A DNA stretch of 64,000 nucleotides from Mycobacterium sp. D16Q13 (GTDB lineage Bacteria; Actinomycetota; Actinomycetes; Mycobacteriales; Mycobacteriaceae): positions 310,001-374,000 of the forward strand of contig NZ_MAEW01000010.1 of assembly GCF_002013375.1 (NCBI RefSeq), given 5' to 3'. Below the pieces are notes generated by a model that saw only the letters and a list, made by a program, of their open reading frames with translations, made no database searches and was not told where the DNA came from. Shown here piece after piece: positions 8,208 through 16,595 of the stretch (its first letter is position 1; each line of letters begins with the position of its first letter). A program made the position numbers and the translations under genes.

Positions 8208-9452
8208 ATGACCGAGCCCACCATCCCCTTCCGTGGACGGCCTCCCCGTCGGCGGGAGAGCCGGGAGGACAGCGAGGTCATCCGCCGGCATCCGCACCAG
8301 CCACCTCCTGCGATGCGCGGCAACCCGCCGCGTCGCCCGAATCTCCCGCCTCCGCGCCGCGAACAACCACCGCCACCGAGGCCGTCTTCCCGTGATCCAC
8401 GACCGCGTCGTCCGGCACCACCAGCCAAACCGCCACCGCCGCCGCCACCCTCGCGTCCACGACGCACACGACGATGGGGCGCCTGGATACGGCGCACCTT
8501 CGTTCTCGCGACGACCCTTGTGCTCCTTGGGTTCTGCACTATCGTCGGGACGGCATTCTGGATCGACGGACGGCTACATCGCGTGGACGCGCTCACCGAC
8601 TATCCGGAACGCCCCTCGCCCGGTAGTGGCACCAATTGGCTTCTGGTCGGCTCAGATAGCCGTCAGGCCCTCAGCCCGGAACAGGAAGCAGAGCTCGCCA
8701 CCGGCGGAGACACCGGAGACGGCCGCACCGACACAATCCTGCTGGTGCACATACCCGCGTTCTACGACGGCGGGCCCGCCACCATGGTGTCCCTTCCGCG
8801 TGATTCGTATGTCCCCATCCCCGGCTACGGAAGTGACAAGATCAACGCCGCGTTCACGCTCGGCGGGCCATCGTTGCTCACCCAAACCGTCGAACAGGCC
8901 ACCGGGCTGCGCATCGACCACTACGCGGAAATCGGATTCGGTGGATTCGCCTCGGTGGTCGATGCCATTGGCGGCGTCGCGATCTGTCTCGACGAGCCGA
9001 TCGACGATCCCTTGGCCGGAATCAGCCTGGCGCCCGAGTGCCAGACACTCAACGGACCCAATGCACTGGGATACGTGCGCAGCCGGGCTACGCCTCGCGC
9101 CGACCTGGACCGCATGACACACCAGCGGGCATTCATGTCCGCACTGCTTCACCGCGTGAGCAGCCCGGCGGTGTGGGCCAACCCGTTCCGCTGGTATCCC
9201 CTCGCCACATCCACGGCCGATGCCATCACCATCGCGCACGGCGATCACAGCTGGAATCTGGCCCAATTGGGTCTGGCCCTCGCGGGTTCCGTACAGACCC
9301 TCACCATGCCTATCGGCTCGTTCTCCTCGAACTGGGCGGGAGACATCGTCACCTGGGACGAGGACGCCTCGGCACGGCTCTTCGAGGCACTGCGCACCGG
9401 TCAACAAGTTCCCGCAGACCTCTTGCCCGACCCGGCCACAGCGACCCCTTGA
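8208..9452 (+). CDS. LytR-CpsA-Psr (LCP) family cell-wall ligase
   Basis: A 414-residue type II membrane protein. Residues 1-92 are a Pro/Arg-rich cytoplasmic tail with long proline runs, residues 96-118 form a membrane anchor, and the LCP domain follows. It shows NWLLVGSDSRQ, DTILLVHIP, VSLPRDSYVPIPG and ALGYVRSRATPRADLDRMTH, including the conserved Arg and Asp residues that bind pyrophosphate. LCP enzymes attach arabinogalactan to peptidoglycan in mycobacteria. No separate LytR_C domain is present. It lies 18 bp upstream of the first ferritin gene, so the two may share a transcript. Confidence 0.93.
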   Translation: MTEPTIPFRGRPPRRRESREDSEVIRRHPHQPPPAMRGNPPRRPNLPPPRREQPPPPRPSSRDPRPRRPAPPAKPPPPPPPSRPRRTRRWGAWIRRTFVLATTLVLLGFCTIVGTAFWIDGRLHRVDALTDYPERPSPGSGTNWLLVGSDSRQALSPEQEAELATGGDTGDGRTDTILLVHIPAFYDGGPATMVSLPRDSYVPIPGYGSDKINAAFTLGGPSLLTQTVEQATGLRIDHYAEIGFGGFASVVDAIGGVAICLDEPIDDPLAGISLAPECQTLNGPNALGYVRSRATPRADLDRMTHQRAFMSALLHRVSSPAVWANPFRWYPLATSTADAITIAHGDHSWNLAQLGLALAGSVQTLTMPIGSFSSNWAGDIVTWDEDASARLFEALRTGQQVPADLLPDPATATP

Positions 9453-9470
9453 CGCACTAGGCTTTTCGGT

Positions 9471-10028
9471 GTGGCTACCACTGATCTCCATGCGCGCGCA
9501 TCCTCGCCATTCCTCGAACTGTTGCGTGATCAGATCCGCAATGAGTTCACGGCCTCGCAGCAGTACGTCGCCATCGCTGTCTACTACGACGACGCCGATC
9601 TGCCGCAGCTGGCCAAGCGCTTCTATGCGCAGGCGGTCGAGGAGCGCAACCACGCGATGATGATCATCCGCTACCTGATCGATAAGAACGTCGCCATCTC
9701 CATCCCCGGCGTCGACCCCGTCATCAACGAATTCGCGGACGCGCGCGCACCCATCACCCTGGCCCTCGAGCAGGAAAAGCGCGTGACCGATCAGGTCACC
9801 GAACTCGCCCGCTCAGCCCGGTCTTCGGGCGATTACTACGGCGAGCAGTTCATGCAGTGGTTCCTCAAGGAGCAAGTCGAGGAGGTCGCCCTCATGGACA
9901 CGCTGCTGACGGTCGTCGACCGGGCTGATAACGACCTGTTCGATCTGGAGAACTTTGTGGAGCGCGAACTCAGCCGCCCCGTCGGCCAGGATGCGACGGC
10001 ACCCCCCGCAGCCGGCGGCGCGCTCTAA
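9471..10028 (+). CDS. Ferritin, first tandem copy
   Basis: A 185-residue non-heme ferritin of the BfrB type that stores iron after ferroxidation. Ferroxidase-centre helices are intact: EFTASQQYVAIAV, QAVEERNHAMM and EQFMQWFLKEQVEEV. Start is GTG. It lies directly after the LCP gene with no visible IdeR box of its own. A clearly diverged paralogue follows about 170 bp downstream. The C-terminal tail ends PPAAGGAL in both forms of this family. Confidence 0.93.
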   Translation: MATTDLHARASSPFLELLRDQIRNEFTASQQYVAIAVYYDDADLPQLAKRFYAQAVEERNHAMMIIRYLIDKNVAISIPGVDPVINEFADARAPITLALEQEKRVTDQVTELARSARSSGDYYGEQFMQWFLKEQVEEVALMDTLLTVVDRADNDLFDLENFVERELSRPVGQDATAPPAAGGAL

Positions 10029-10072
10029 ATCAATTTTGCGCACAGCGATTCCCAATTGAAGGTGCGCGTGCA

Positions 10073-10091
10073 TTAACTTTGGCTAAGTTAA
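10073..10091. promoter_or_regulatory. IdeR-like palindrome between the two ferritin genes
   Basis: TTAACTTTGGCTAAGTTAA is a palindrome with seven-base arms around TGGCT and matches 14 of 19 positions of the IdeR consensus. It lies 110-128 bp upstream of the second ferritin start. Distal IdeR boxes at bfrB promoters are known in M. tuberculosis, where IdeR with iron activates ferritin. Confidence 0.6.
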
Positions 10092-10129
10092 GAATAAGCC
10101 AATTAGCTTGCGCAATATTCAACCATTAC

Positions 10130-10148
10130 TTAGGTGACGATAACCTCA
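10130..10148. promoter_or_regulatory. IdeR box upstream of the second ferritin gene
   Basis: TTAGGTGACGATAACCTCA matches 15 of 19 IdeR consensus positions, with both outer half-sites (TTAGGT, AACCTCA) nearly perfect. It lies about 55 bp upstream of the bfrB start and 57 bp from the distal box. Two spaced boxes suggest iron-IdeR activation rather than simple repression. Confidence 0.75.
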
Positions 10149-10200
10149 TTAAGGTTGACCTTGGCTGACAATGCCTCTGACCTGGTCTATTGTCGAATTC

Positions 10201-10746
10201 ATGTCCGCGACCGACACCCCCAAGACTAAATTCAACGCGCTCCTCCATGACCAGATCGGCCACGAGTTCACCGCGTCGCAGCAATACATTGCAATTGCCG
10301 CGTATTTCGATGATGCCGACCTTCCACAGCTCGCCGCGCATTTCTACAAGCAGGCGGTCGAAGAACGTAATCACGCCATGATGATCGTGCGTTACCTCAT
10401 CGATCGACGCGTCCACGTGGAGATCCCCGCCGTGGGTGCGGTGACCAACGGCTTCACCGCACCGCGCGAGCCGCTGGCCTTGGCGCTGGCTCAGGAGCAG
10501 ACCGTCACCGAGCAGGTCACCGAGCTGGCCCGCACGGCCCGGGATGAGGGCGACTACATCGGTGAGCAGTTCATGCAGTGGTTCCTCAAGGAGCAAGTGG
10601 AAGAGGTTGCCCTCATGGACACGCTGCTCACGGTCGCCGAGCGTGCCGGAGACAACTACTTCGACCTCGAGGAGTTCGTGGCGCGCGAGATCTCGGTCGA
10701 ATCAAGCGATCCCACCGCGCCCCCGGCAGCGGGCGGCTCGCTGTAG
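10201..10746 (+). CDS. bfrB: Ferritin BfrB, second tandem copy
   Basis: A 181-residue ferritin, the closer of the two copies to M. tuberculosis BfrB (Rv3841), starting MSATDTPKTKFNALL. Ferroxidase helices EFTASQQYIAIAA, QAVEERNHAMM and EQFMQWFLKEQVEEV are intact. The longer frame starting ten codons upstream adds no family sequence, so the internal ATG is chosen. It has its own upstream region with two IdeR-like boxes and a strong terminator downstream, so it is likely a separately regulated iron store. Confidence 0.93.
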   Translation: MSATDTPKTKFNALLHDQIGHEFTASQQYIAIAAYFDDADLPQLAAHFYKQAVEERNHAMMIVRYLIDRRVHVEIPAVGAVTNGFTAPREPLALALAQEQTVTEQVTELARTARDEGDYIGEQFMQWFLKEQVEEVALMDTLLTVAERAGDNYFDLEEFVAREISVESSDPTAPPAAGGSL

Positions 10747-10769
10747 TCGTCCTGACGTCTCGCTGACTG

Positions 10770-10817
10770 CTCTCCCCTGCTCTCGACCGTGATCGAGGAC
10801 GGGGGAGAGTTTGTTTT
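10770..10817 (+). terminator. Rho-independent terminator after bfrB
   Basis: Arms CTCTCCCC (10770-10777) and GGGGAGAG (10802-10809) enclose an inner stem CTCGA/TCGAG and are followed directly by a T-rich run, TTTGTTTTC. It lies 24 bp after the bfrB stop. Confidence 0.85.
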
Positions 10818-10915
10818 CGGCCCCATCACACCCATTCGGGTAACCCCCGTCGGCTAATCTTGAATGGCAGATACTGATTTGCCATCTCTGACGACGACGC
10901 GCCGGGAAGGGGGCG

Positions 10916-11818
10916 GTGGACCGGATGTTCCGCGGCCGACACATTCAGTTGACGCTCACCGCTTCTCGTGCCATCGAGTCACTTCGCGCTAATCCTTTGT
11001 TTGTCGATGCATTGGCCGAACATCTGGTACAGGCATCGGGTGAGCCCTACGCGCTGGCGCTGCTGAACCATCAACCAGTGGATTCGCCCGTTGCTGCGGA
11101 CTCGACTAGCGACCACAAATCCTTCATCGCGCATTGTCGGTCGCTCATGACGAAGCATTACGACGATTCCCTCCTCGCGGCGACGCGTTCCGGCGCCCGC
11201 CAGGTGGTGCTGTTGGCAGGCGGACTAGATACTCGCGCCTATCGGCTGGACTGGCCCGAGGACACCACGGTCTTCGAAGTCGACTACCCCGAACTGCTCA
11301 GCTTCAAACAAGAGGTACTCGCCGATAGCGGCGTGGAGTCACGTGCCGAGCGCCGACAGGTCGGAACATTCCTCAGCGGCCCATGGCAGTCAGACCTCAC
11401 CGCCGCGGACTTCGATCCAGACCTGCCCACCGCGTGGCTCGCAGAGGCACTTGTCTCACACCTACCCGGCCCGAGCCATGACGCGCTCTTTGAGCGAGTC
11501 ATCGAGATGTCGGCGCTCGGCAGCAGCATCGCCACCGACACCGATGGCATCGCGCCCTCTGGTCAACCGTGGGCTGACGTCCGTGATGCGTTGGGCCCGA
11601 ACGCATTGCATGCAGACGGGCTCTCCCCGGTGAACGACGGACGCACCCTGTCCGGGGAGTGGCTGTCGGGACATGGCTGGCTGATACGAACAACCACCGG
11701 TCACGAACTCGCGGAACGCTATGACCGTCCGTTGGACGGCGAGCCGGCGCCATACTCCCAGGAATTCGCGGAACGCCGGTTCCTTACCGCGACGCTACCG
11801 GCGACGTATTTGTCATAA
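10916..11818 (+). CDS. SAM-dependent methyltransferase (LCMT-like mycobacterial family)
   Basis: A 300-residue member of the large mycobacterial family of putative S-adenosylmethionine methyltransferases resembling leucine carboxyl methyltransferase. The diagnostic motif is VVLLAGGLDTRAYRLDW, followed by FEVDYPELLSFK, and a region TAWLAEALVSHLPG that corresponds to the family's WxxEGLLxYL segment. Start is GTG after a GGGAAGGGG ribosome site; an ATG three codons in is possible. Substrate unknown. Its 3' end faces glpQ1. Confidence 0.88.
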   Translation: MDRMFRGRHIQLTLTASRAIESLRANPLFVDALAEHLVQASGEPYALALLNHQPVDSPVAADSTSDHKSFIAHCRSLMTKHYDDSLLAATRSGARQVVLLAGGLDTRAYRLDWPEDTTVFEVDYPELLSFKQEVLADSGVESRAERRQVGTFLSGPWQSDLTAADFDPDLPTAWLAEALVSHLPGPSHDALFERVIEMSALGSSIATDTDGIAPSGQPWADVRDALGPNALHADGLSPVNDGRTLSGEWLSGHGWLIRTTTGHELAERYDRPLDGEPAPYSQEFAERRFLTATLPATYLS

Positions 11819-11869
11819 GCGGAGAACTCGGCCCCGTGGTGGGATTCCGCGGCGCACGCGTGGTTTCGG

Positions 11870-12739
11870 CTACAGCGCAGTACCGGTGAGGCCCCGCTGT
11901 AACCATGATTTGGTGCGGCCGGGATGGTTGGTCGCGATCCAGGCGACGCCAATGCTTCGGCAGAATTCGACGTCCTCGTAGTGGTCGACCGTCCAGCAGT
12001 ACGTCGCCCGTCCTTGAGCCGCTGCCCTGTCGACCAACTCCGGATGCTCACGCAGGGTCGCGATGGACGGTCCCACCGCGGTGGCTCCCACCGTGGTCGC
12101 CGCGCTGCCCCCTAGATACCGGGACGTCTCGCCCAGCAGCACTGTCGGCAACATGGGGGCCGCGCGACGAATGCGCCACACCGCCGCAGCCGAGAAGGAC
12201 ATGACGACCGCCCGCGACATGTCCGCCGATGCCGGTGCGGCGATCCCGAACCGGTGCAGCAGAGCCAGCACCTTGTTTTCCACCAGCGACCCGTAGCGGA
12301 CCGGGTGCTTGGTTTCGATGAACAGCTTCACCGGGCGGTTCCAGTCGAGCACGAGCGAGACCAGCTCCTCCAACGTGAGCAGGCCGGTCCCTGATCCGGC
12401 CTCTGCGCCGCCCGAATGCCAACCGCCGAAGTCCAACGCGCGCAACTGACTCAGTGTCATCTCGCTGACCAACCCGGTCCCGTTCGACGTGCGATCCACC
12501 CTGCGATCGTGCACGCAGACGAGCTGTCCGTCCCGAGTAAGGCGGACATCGCATTCCACCCCGTCCGCTCCTTCTTCGAGAGCGAGCTCGTAGGCGGCAA
12601 GGGTGTGCTCGGGCCGGTCCGCCGACGCACCCCGATGCGCGACGACGAACGGATGTCGTTTAGCCCTGCCGTCTATCTCGTCGGCTCCTTGCACAAGCTG
12701 GGGCTCCGCCCCATCACCAGGCTCCGGCGACTCGGTCAC
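11870..12739 (-). CDS. glpQ1: Glycerophosphodiester phosphodiesterase
   Basis: Hydrolyses glycerophosphodiesters to glycerol-3-phosphate and an alcohol. The GDPD motif HRGASADRPEHTLAAYELAL is near the N-terminus, followed by the metal-binding GADGVECDVRLTRDGQLV and the His of CVHDRRVDR. A C-terminal WTVD segment completes the TIM barrel. No signal peptide is obvious. I use the GTG giving 289 residues, close to M. tuberculosis GlpQ1 (Rv3842c), which is also followed by the DUF4328 gene. The start overlaps that upstream gene by 26 bp. Confidence 0.92.
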   Translation of the reverse strand: MTESPEPGDGAEPQLVQGADEIDGRAKRHPFVVAHRGASADRPEHTLAAYELALEEGADGVECDVRLTRDGQLVCVHDRRVDRTSNGTGLVSEMTLSQLRALDFGGWHSGGAEAGSGTGLLTLEELVSLVLDWNRPVKLFIETKHPVRYGSLVENKVLALLHRFGIAAPASADMSRAVVMSFSAAAVWRIRRAAPMLPTVLLGETSRYLGGSAATTVGATAVGPSIATLREHPELVDRAAAQGRATYCWTVDHYEDVEFCRSIGVAWIATNHPGRTKSWLQRGLTGTAL

Positions 12740-13877
12740 GCTCCAATGCTGCCGGTTCTTGCCCCATCGGTTCAACCGCAGCGCCGGAATTGTCCCCGCG
12801 TGTCGTCGGCACATCCGGACGATCAGCATCAATGGGCACCGGCCCCTGCGGGGATTCCACCGCTAGCCAGCGCACCGAGCGGTGCTGCCCCTCCGGCGCG
12901 GTGAAGCCGTTGTACACGCGCCGGAGTGACCAGGCCGCAACCGCAGCGACGGCGTAATCGAGGGTGGTGAACAGCGCGTTGTCGGCGACGCCCTGCACGG
13001 TGAGCGGATCGCGGACGACCCACGTCACGAGCACCAGCAGCCACGTCACGCCCCACAAAATCGACCACCACACGATGTTTCGGTACTGCCGGTACCACCG
13101 GTTTTCGACCTTGGCGAGCTCGAGAAGCAGCAGGGGTATGCCAACAATGTTCACGATCGGCACCAGACAGCCCACGCGGATCTCCCACCGCGCCCGCGGA
13201 TCGTCAAATCCCAGGTCGCGGTATGTTTCAGCACGCCGCCCGATCATCCAGTCGGTGAGGAACCACGCGGTGGCGGCCATCACCGCGAAGGCAACCGCCA
13301 CGCTGAAGAGCACTAGCCCGTTCGAGGTGCTGGCGACGAACCGCGGAATCAGCGCTCCGCGGTTGTAAACCATCAGCGCATATCGAAGAAAATGCGCACA
13401 CGAAACGATTGCCAGGGTGATGATTGTGGCCAGCAGGAGCCTCTCGAGCACCCGGCTGGGGATATGACCCCCGGCTATCCCTTGGCGTGAGGACCCGGCC
13501 GGTTCGATGTGATCGACCAGACCCCAGCGCGGGATGTATCCGTACCGCGGTGTCGGCCCCAGCGGACGCCGACGGCGGGCCGGCGCCGGGGGCGAGCCGG
13601 GACGCACGGCAATCCATCGATATCCCGCGGGAAGCCGCGTGGGACGGGCCGGAGGACGCCCGGCGGGCGTTGCCACGGGACCCTGCGCAGTGGGTGGAAC
13701 CCAGTACTTGCCAGTCGGCGGCTGCGCCCCGGCGGGCGGACGTGGTATCGGCGCGGAAGGACGCGGCGAGGCAGTCATCCCCGGCTCAAGCAGCGTGCCC
13801 CGACACCGCGGGCACCAGTATCGACGCTGCTCACGCACGTTCCACTGGGTACCGCAGCGGGAGCACACCTGGATCAT
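12714..13877 (-). CDS. DUF4328 membrane protein with N-terminal zinc ribbon
   Basis: About 387 residues, syntenic with Rv3843c. A zinc-ribbon CxxC-x13-CxxC opens the protein (Cys5, Cys8, Cys22, Cys25). A Pro/Arg-rich linker of about 100 residues follows, then a DUF4328 region with at least five hydrophobic segments, including LLLATIITLAIVSCAHFL and VGIPLLLLELAKVENRW. The C-terminal tail is polar. Function unknown; the architecture suggests a membrane protein with a cytoplasmic metal-bound domain. Its end overlaps the glpQ1 start, so the pair is probably one operon. Confidence 0.85.
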   Translation of the reverse strand: MIQVCSRCGTQWNVREQRRYWCPRCRGTLLEPGMTASPRPSAPIPRPPAGAQPPTGKYWVPPTAQGPVATPAGRPPARPTRLPAGYRWIAVRPGSPPAPARRRRPLGPTPRYGYIPRWGLVDHIEPAGSSRQGIAGGHIPSRVLERLLLATIITLAIVSCAHFLRYALMVYNRGALIPRFVASTSNGLVLFSVAVAFAVMAATAWFLTDWMIGRRAETYRDLGFDDPRARWEIRVGCLVPIVNIVGIPLLLLELAKVENRWYRQYRNIVWWSILWGVTWLLVLVTWVVRDPLTVQGVADNALFTTLDYAVAAVAAWSLRRVYNGFTAPEGQHRSVRWLAVESPQGPVPIDADRPDVPTTRGDNSGAAVEPMGQEPAALERDRVAGAW

Positions 13878-13958
13878 TCGTCCAGCGTAACGGCCTGAGG
13901 GCGCAACCTGCAGCGAGTAGCGCACTGGTGCCAACCCGAGAGGGAGGTCGCCGGAAAC

Positions 13959-14285
13959 TCAGCTGATCGTCGGTTTACCTGCCTGTACCCAGGCCAGCAT
14001 GCCACCTGAGACGTTGCTGACATCGAATCCATTGCGGTTCAGGTAAGCGGCGGCGCGCTGAGATCGTCCGCCCGCATGGCAGATGACCCACAGCGGAGCG
14101 TCCGGATCGAGCTCGTCCGTCCGGGAGGGCACATCACCGAGCGGTATATGTTGCGCGCCATCGATATGCCCGGCCGCCCACTCGTCGTCCTCACGGACGT
14201 CAAGCAACTTGACACCAAGATCAAACGCGGCCGAGATCTCATCGATGCCGACCTGAGGGACCTCATCGCCCGAGGGGAAAGTCAT
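13959..14285 (-). CDS. Rhodanese-like sulfurtransferase
   Basis: A 108-residue single-domain rhodanese. The catalytic Cys is present in the loop VICHAGGRSQRAA, and the family's VREDDEWAAGHIDGAQHIPL segment is clear. Such proteins carry persulfide sulfur for thiosulfate/cyanide chemistry or sulfur trafficking. I chose the ATG that begins MTFPSGDEVP; a longer frame starts without family sequence. It lies apart from msrA by a short region with DnaA-box-like repeats. Confidence 0.88.
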   Translation of the reverse strand: MTFPSGDEVPQVGIDEISAAFDLGVKLLDVREDDEWAAGHIDGAQHIPLGDVPSRTDELDPDAPLWVICHAGGRSQRAAAYLNRNGFDVSNVSGGMLAWVQAGKPTIS

Positions 14286-14369
14286 CGTCCATTCCTGTCG
14301 CTCAATTGGGGTGACGGCTGCTGTGCCTGCAACTTTTCGCGGTGTGACGTACGCCACAGCAATGTCGGC

Positions 14370-14399
14370 TTATCCACAGTATCCACAGGTTGATCCACA
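14370..14399. promoter_or_regulatory. Cluster of DnaA-box-like 9-mers
   Basis: TTATCCACA (14370-14378), a perfect bacterial DnaA box, is followed without a gap by GTATCCACA (14379-14387) and then TGATCCACA (14391-14399). All three face the same way in the gap between the rhodanese gene and msrA. The window corresponds to a chromosome region near oriC in mycobacteria. This could be a DnaA titration or regulatory site, or chance. Confidence 0.45.
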
Positions 14400-14529
14400 A
14401 ACCACAGGCTGCTCATTTGTATTTGCGCTGGCCAGGACTTCGTGGAGGCGCTCAGCTGGGCTGGCGACGGGGAACCGTAGCACTGCCTGTGCATAGTTAG
14501 CGAATTCATAGTCACCGCCGTGGGATAGC

Positions 14530-15276
14530 TCACGGCTGTGCTGGATCGCCGGGTGGCACATCCAGTCCGACAGGGCAGGAAACCGACGTCCCGCCGAGTC
14601 CGCAGTACCCGTTTGGGTTCTTGGCCAGGTACTGCTGGTGATACTCCTCGGCGTAGTAGAAGCGCCGCGACGCATGTCCGATCGGCCCGTCCAACGGAGC
14701 TATCTCGGTGGTGACCGCTCCATATCCGGCGTCAGCAAGTGCGAACCCGTACCGCGTAGCACTCTCGGCGGCCTGCGACACCTGGCTCTCACTCGTCCCA
14801 TAGATGGCCGAGCGGTATTGGCTGCCGCGATCGTTGCCCTGCCGCATGCCCTGAGTGGGATCGTGACTCTCCCAGAACTGCACCAGAAGCTGCTCGTAGG
14901 TCACCTCACGGGGATCGAACACCACCAGCACGACCTCCGCGTGCCCGGTCTGCCCAGAGCACACCTCGTCATAGGTCGGATTGGGCGTGTAGCCCCCGGC
15001 GTATCCAACCGCGGTGGAATAGACGCCGGGAACCGTCCAGAAGCCCCGTTCGGCACCCCAGAAGCACCCCTCGCCAAACACCGCGGTTTCCAGCCCCTCC
15101 GGGAAGGGCGGCACGGTGGCATGACCGTTGACGAAATGAGTGCCGGATATCCGAATCGGGGTGGCACGCCCGGGCAGGGCCGCACCCTCCTCCACGATTG
15201 CCGGCTTTCCCGGTGCGAGCCCGCCTTCGAGTCGCCCCAAGATCTGATCGCGAACGTTATTTACCCAAGAAGCCAT
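14530..15276 (-). CDS. msrA: Peptide methionine-S-sulfoxide reductase MsrA
   Basis: Repairs methionine-S-sulfoxide in oxidised proteins. The 248-residue protein has the active-site [14 protein letters not shown], the conserved VGYAGG, GHAEVV and [20 protein letters not shown] blocks. Near the C-terminus [14 protein letters not shown] provides likely resolving cysteines. The N-terminal 45 residues are an extension before the catalytic core. Start is the ATG of [10 protein letters not shown]. Confidence 0.94.
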   Translation of the reverse strand: MASWVNNVRDQILGRLEGGLAPGKPAIVEEGAALPGRATPIRISGTHFVNGHATVPPFPEGLETAVFGEGCFWGAERGFWTVPGVYSTAVGYAGGYTPNPTYDEVCSGQTGHAEVVLVVFDPREVTYEQLLVQFWESHDPTQGMRQGNDRGSQYRSAIYGTSESQVSQAAESATRYGFALADAGYGAVTTEIAPLDGPIGHASRRFYYAEEYHQQYLAKNPNGYCGLGGTSVSCPVGLDVPPGDPAQP

Positions 15277-15381
15277 GCCCCTGATGGTACGCCGCGGCAC
15301 CCCGCCAATTTGCTGGTCTAGCTGGGGTTTCCAGGTACACGCAGGGTGAATTTTCGCGCATCGCGATTTGGAGCTATGATG

Positions 15382-15424
15382 ACCGTCACACGCGAGATGC
15401 TGTGACTCATCTCACCGTGACGGT
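15382..15424. promoter_or_regulatory. Imperfect stem-loop upstream of the small membrane protein
   Basis: Outer arms ACCGTCAC (15382-15389) and GTGACGGT (15417-15424) enclose inner arms GAGATG and CATCTC, with an eight-base loop and a 4/3 internal loop. It ends 28 bp before the start codon of the 51-residue protein. It may be an operator or a 5'-leader RNA structure; nothing in the sequence settles which. Confidence 0.5.
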
Positions 15425-15452
15425 AGTTGCACAGCGTGACAGGAGGGCGGCG

Positions 15453-15608
15453 ATGACGGCACAGTCGGCAGGGCACGAGTCGATGTCCACTTCCGGCTGG
15501 CAGTTGACCCCACGCTGCTACAACACCTCCTACCGCGTCGCAGCCTTCCGAGCGCTTGTCATCGCCCTCATTCTCGCCGCCGGCCTCGCGTTTCTCATCC
15601 TGATCTAG
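15453..15608 (+). CDS. Small membrane protein (51 residues), unknown function
   Basis: Too short for confident family assignment. A strong AGGAGG lies six bases before the ATG, and the residues run from MTAQSAGHES to a hydrophobic C-terminal segment ALVIALILAAGLAFLILI that would span the membrane once with a short soluble N-terminus. A longer frame starting 17 codons upstream lacks a ribosome site. It precedes sodA by about 200 bp and follows a stem-loop. Small single-span proteins near stress genes are common but I cannot name this one. Confidence 0.55.
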   Translation: MTAQSAGHESMSTSGWQLTPRCYNTSYRVAAFRALVIALILAAGLAFLILI

Positions 15609-15805
15609 CCGGGAGTCTCGGCGATCCGTTTCCACCGGCCAACATTGGGTGACCAATTGAGGATGCGTGCGTCCTTGCGACGCGTTGCGCAATAGAGCAG
15701 GGTTGAATCGGTAGGCCGGCGCATCCGGTGCATCCGGTTTGGCCGTGTCTTCTCATGGAATGGATCTGCACACACGCGGATACGAAGCAAGCCGAAAGGA
15801 ATCTC

Positions 15806-16429
15806 GTGGCTGAGTACACACTGCCCGATTTGGACTACGACTACGGAGCTCTGGAGCCCCACATCTCAGGACAGATCAACGAGCTGCACCACAGTAAGCA
15901 CCACGCGGCCTACGTGGCGGGCGTCAATTCCGCTGTCGCCAAGTTGGAGGAGGCCCGCGAGAAGGGGGACCACGCCGCGATCTTCCTCAATGAGAAGAAC
16001 CTGGCCTTCCACCTCGGTGGTCACGTGAACCACTCGATCTGGTGGAAGAACCTGTCGCCCAACGGTGGCGACAAGCCCACCGGCGATCTGGCCGCGGCTA
16101 TCGACGACCAGTTCGGCTCGTTCGACAAGTTCCAGGCGCAGTTCACCGCGGCAGCCAACGGTCTGCAGGGTTCGGGTTGGGCAGTGCTCGGCTACGACAG
16201 CCTGGGGCAGAAGCTGCTGACCTTCCAGCTGTACGACCAGCAGGCCAACGTCCCGCTGGGCATCATCCCGCTGCTCCAGGTCGATATGTGGGAGCACGCC
16301 TTCTACCTGCAGTACAAGAACGTCAAGGCGGACTACGTCAAGGCATTCTGGAACGTGGTCAACTGGGCCGACGTGCAGGACCGCTACACCGCGGCCACCA
16401 CGAAGACGTCGGGCCTTATCTTCGGCTGA
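15806..16429 (+). CDS. sodA: Superoxide dismutase (Fe/Mn)
   Basis: Converts superoxide to oxygen and hydrogen peroxide. The 207-residue length equals M. tuberculosis SodA (Rv3846). Metal ligands are visible: the N-terminal His in [14 protein letters not shown], the second in [12 protein letters not shown], and Asp/His in [14 protein letters not shown]. The GTG start follows a GAAAGGA ribosome site. No signal peptide is present, as in the family; SodA is nevertheless exported in M. tuberculosis. A strong terminator follows. Confidence 0.97.
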   Translation: MAEYTLPDLDYDYGALEPHISGQINELHHSKHHAAYVAGVNSAVAKLEEAREKGDHAAIFLNEKNLAFHLGGHVNHSIWWKNLSPNGGDKPTGDLAAAIDDQFGSFDKFQAQFTAAANGLQGSGWAVLGYDSLGQKLLTFQLYDQQANVPLGIIPLLQVDMWEHAFYLQYKNVKADYVKAFWNVVNWADVQDRYTAATTKTSGLIFG

Positions 16430-16442
16430 TCTCGCTGTTTCG

Positions 16443-16479
16443 CTTGGGCCCCGGGTTTGTTACGAATCCGGGGCCCAAG
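16443..16479 (+). terminator. Terminator hairpin after sodA
   Basis: Perfect 12-bp arms CTTGGGCCCCGG (16443-16454) and CCGGGGCCCAAG (16468-16479), 14 bp after the sodA stop. The loop region can pair further. The T-tract is weak (GTGTTAT). Confidence 0.75.
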
Positions 16480-16595
16480 TGTGTTATCGGCGTGTCCGCT
16501 AGCAATTGCGGGGCGACTCCGCGCATGGTAATTCTGGAATAAGCAGCGTCGCGCAGCGTGGATGTGGTGTCAGAGTGATTGCGAGCGTGGCAGAT

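Noticed and set aside
9471..10746. Tandem ferritins as an assembly duplication
   Set aside because: The copies differ throughout in protein and DNA sequence and have different upstream regions.
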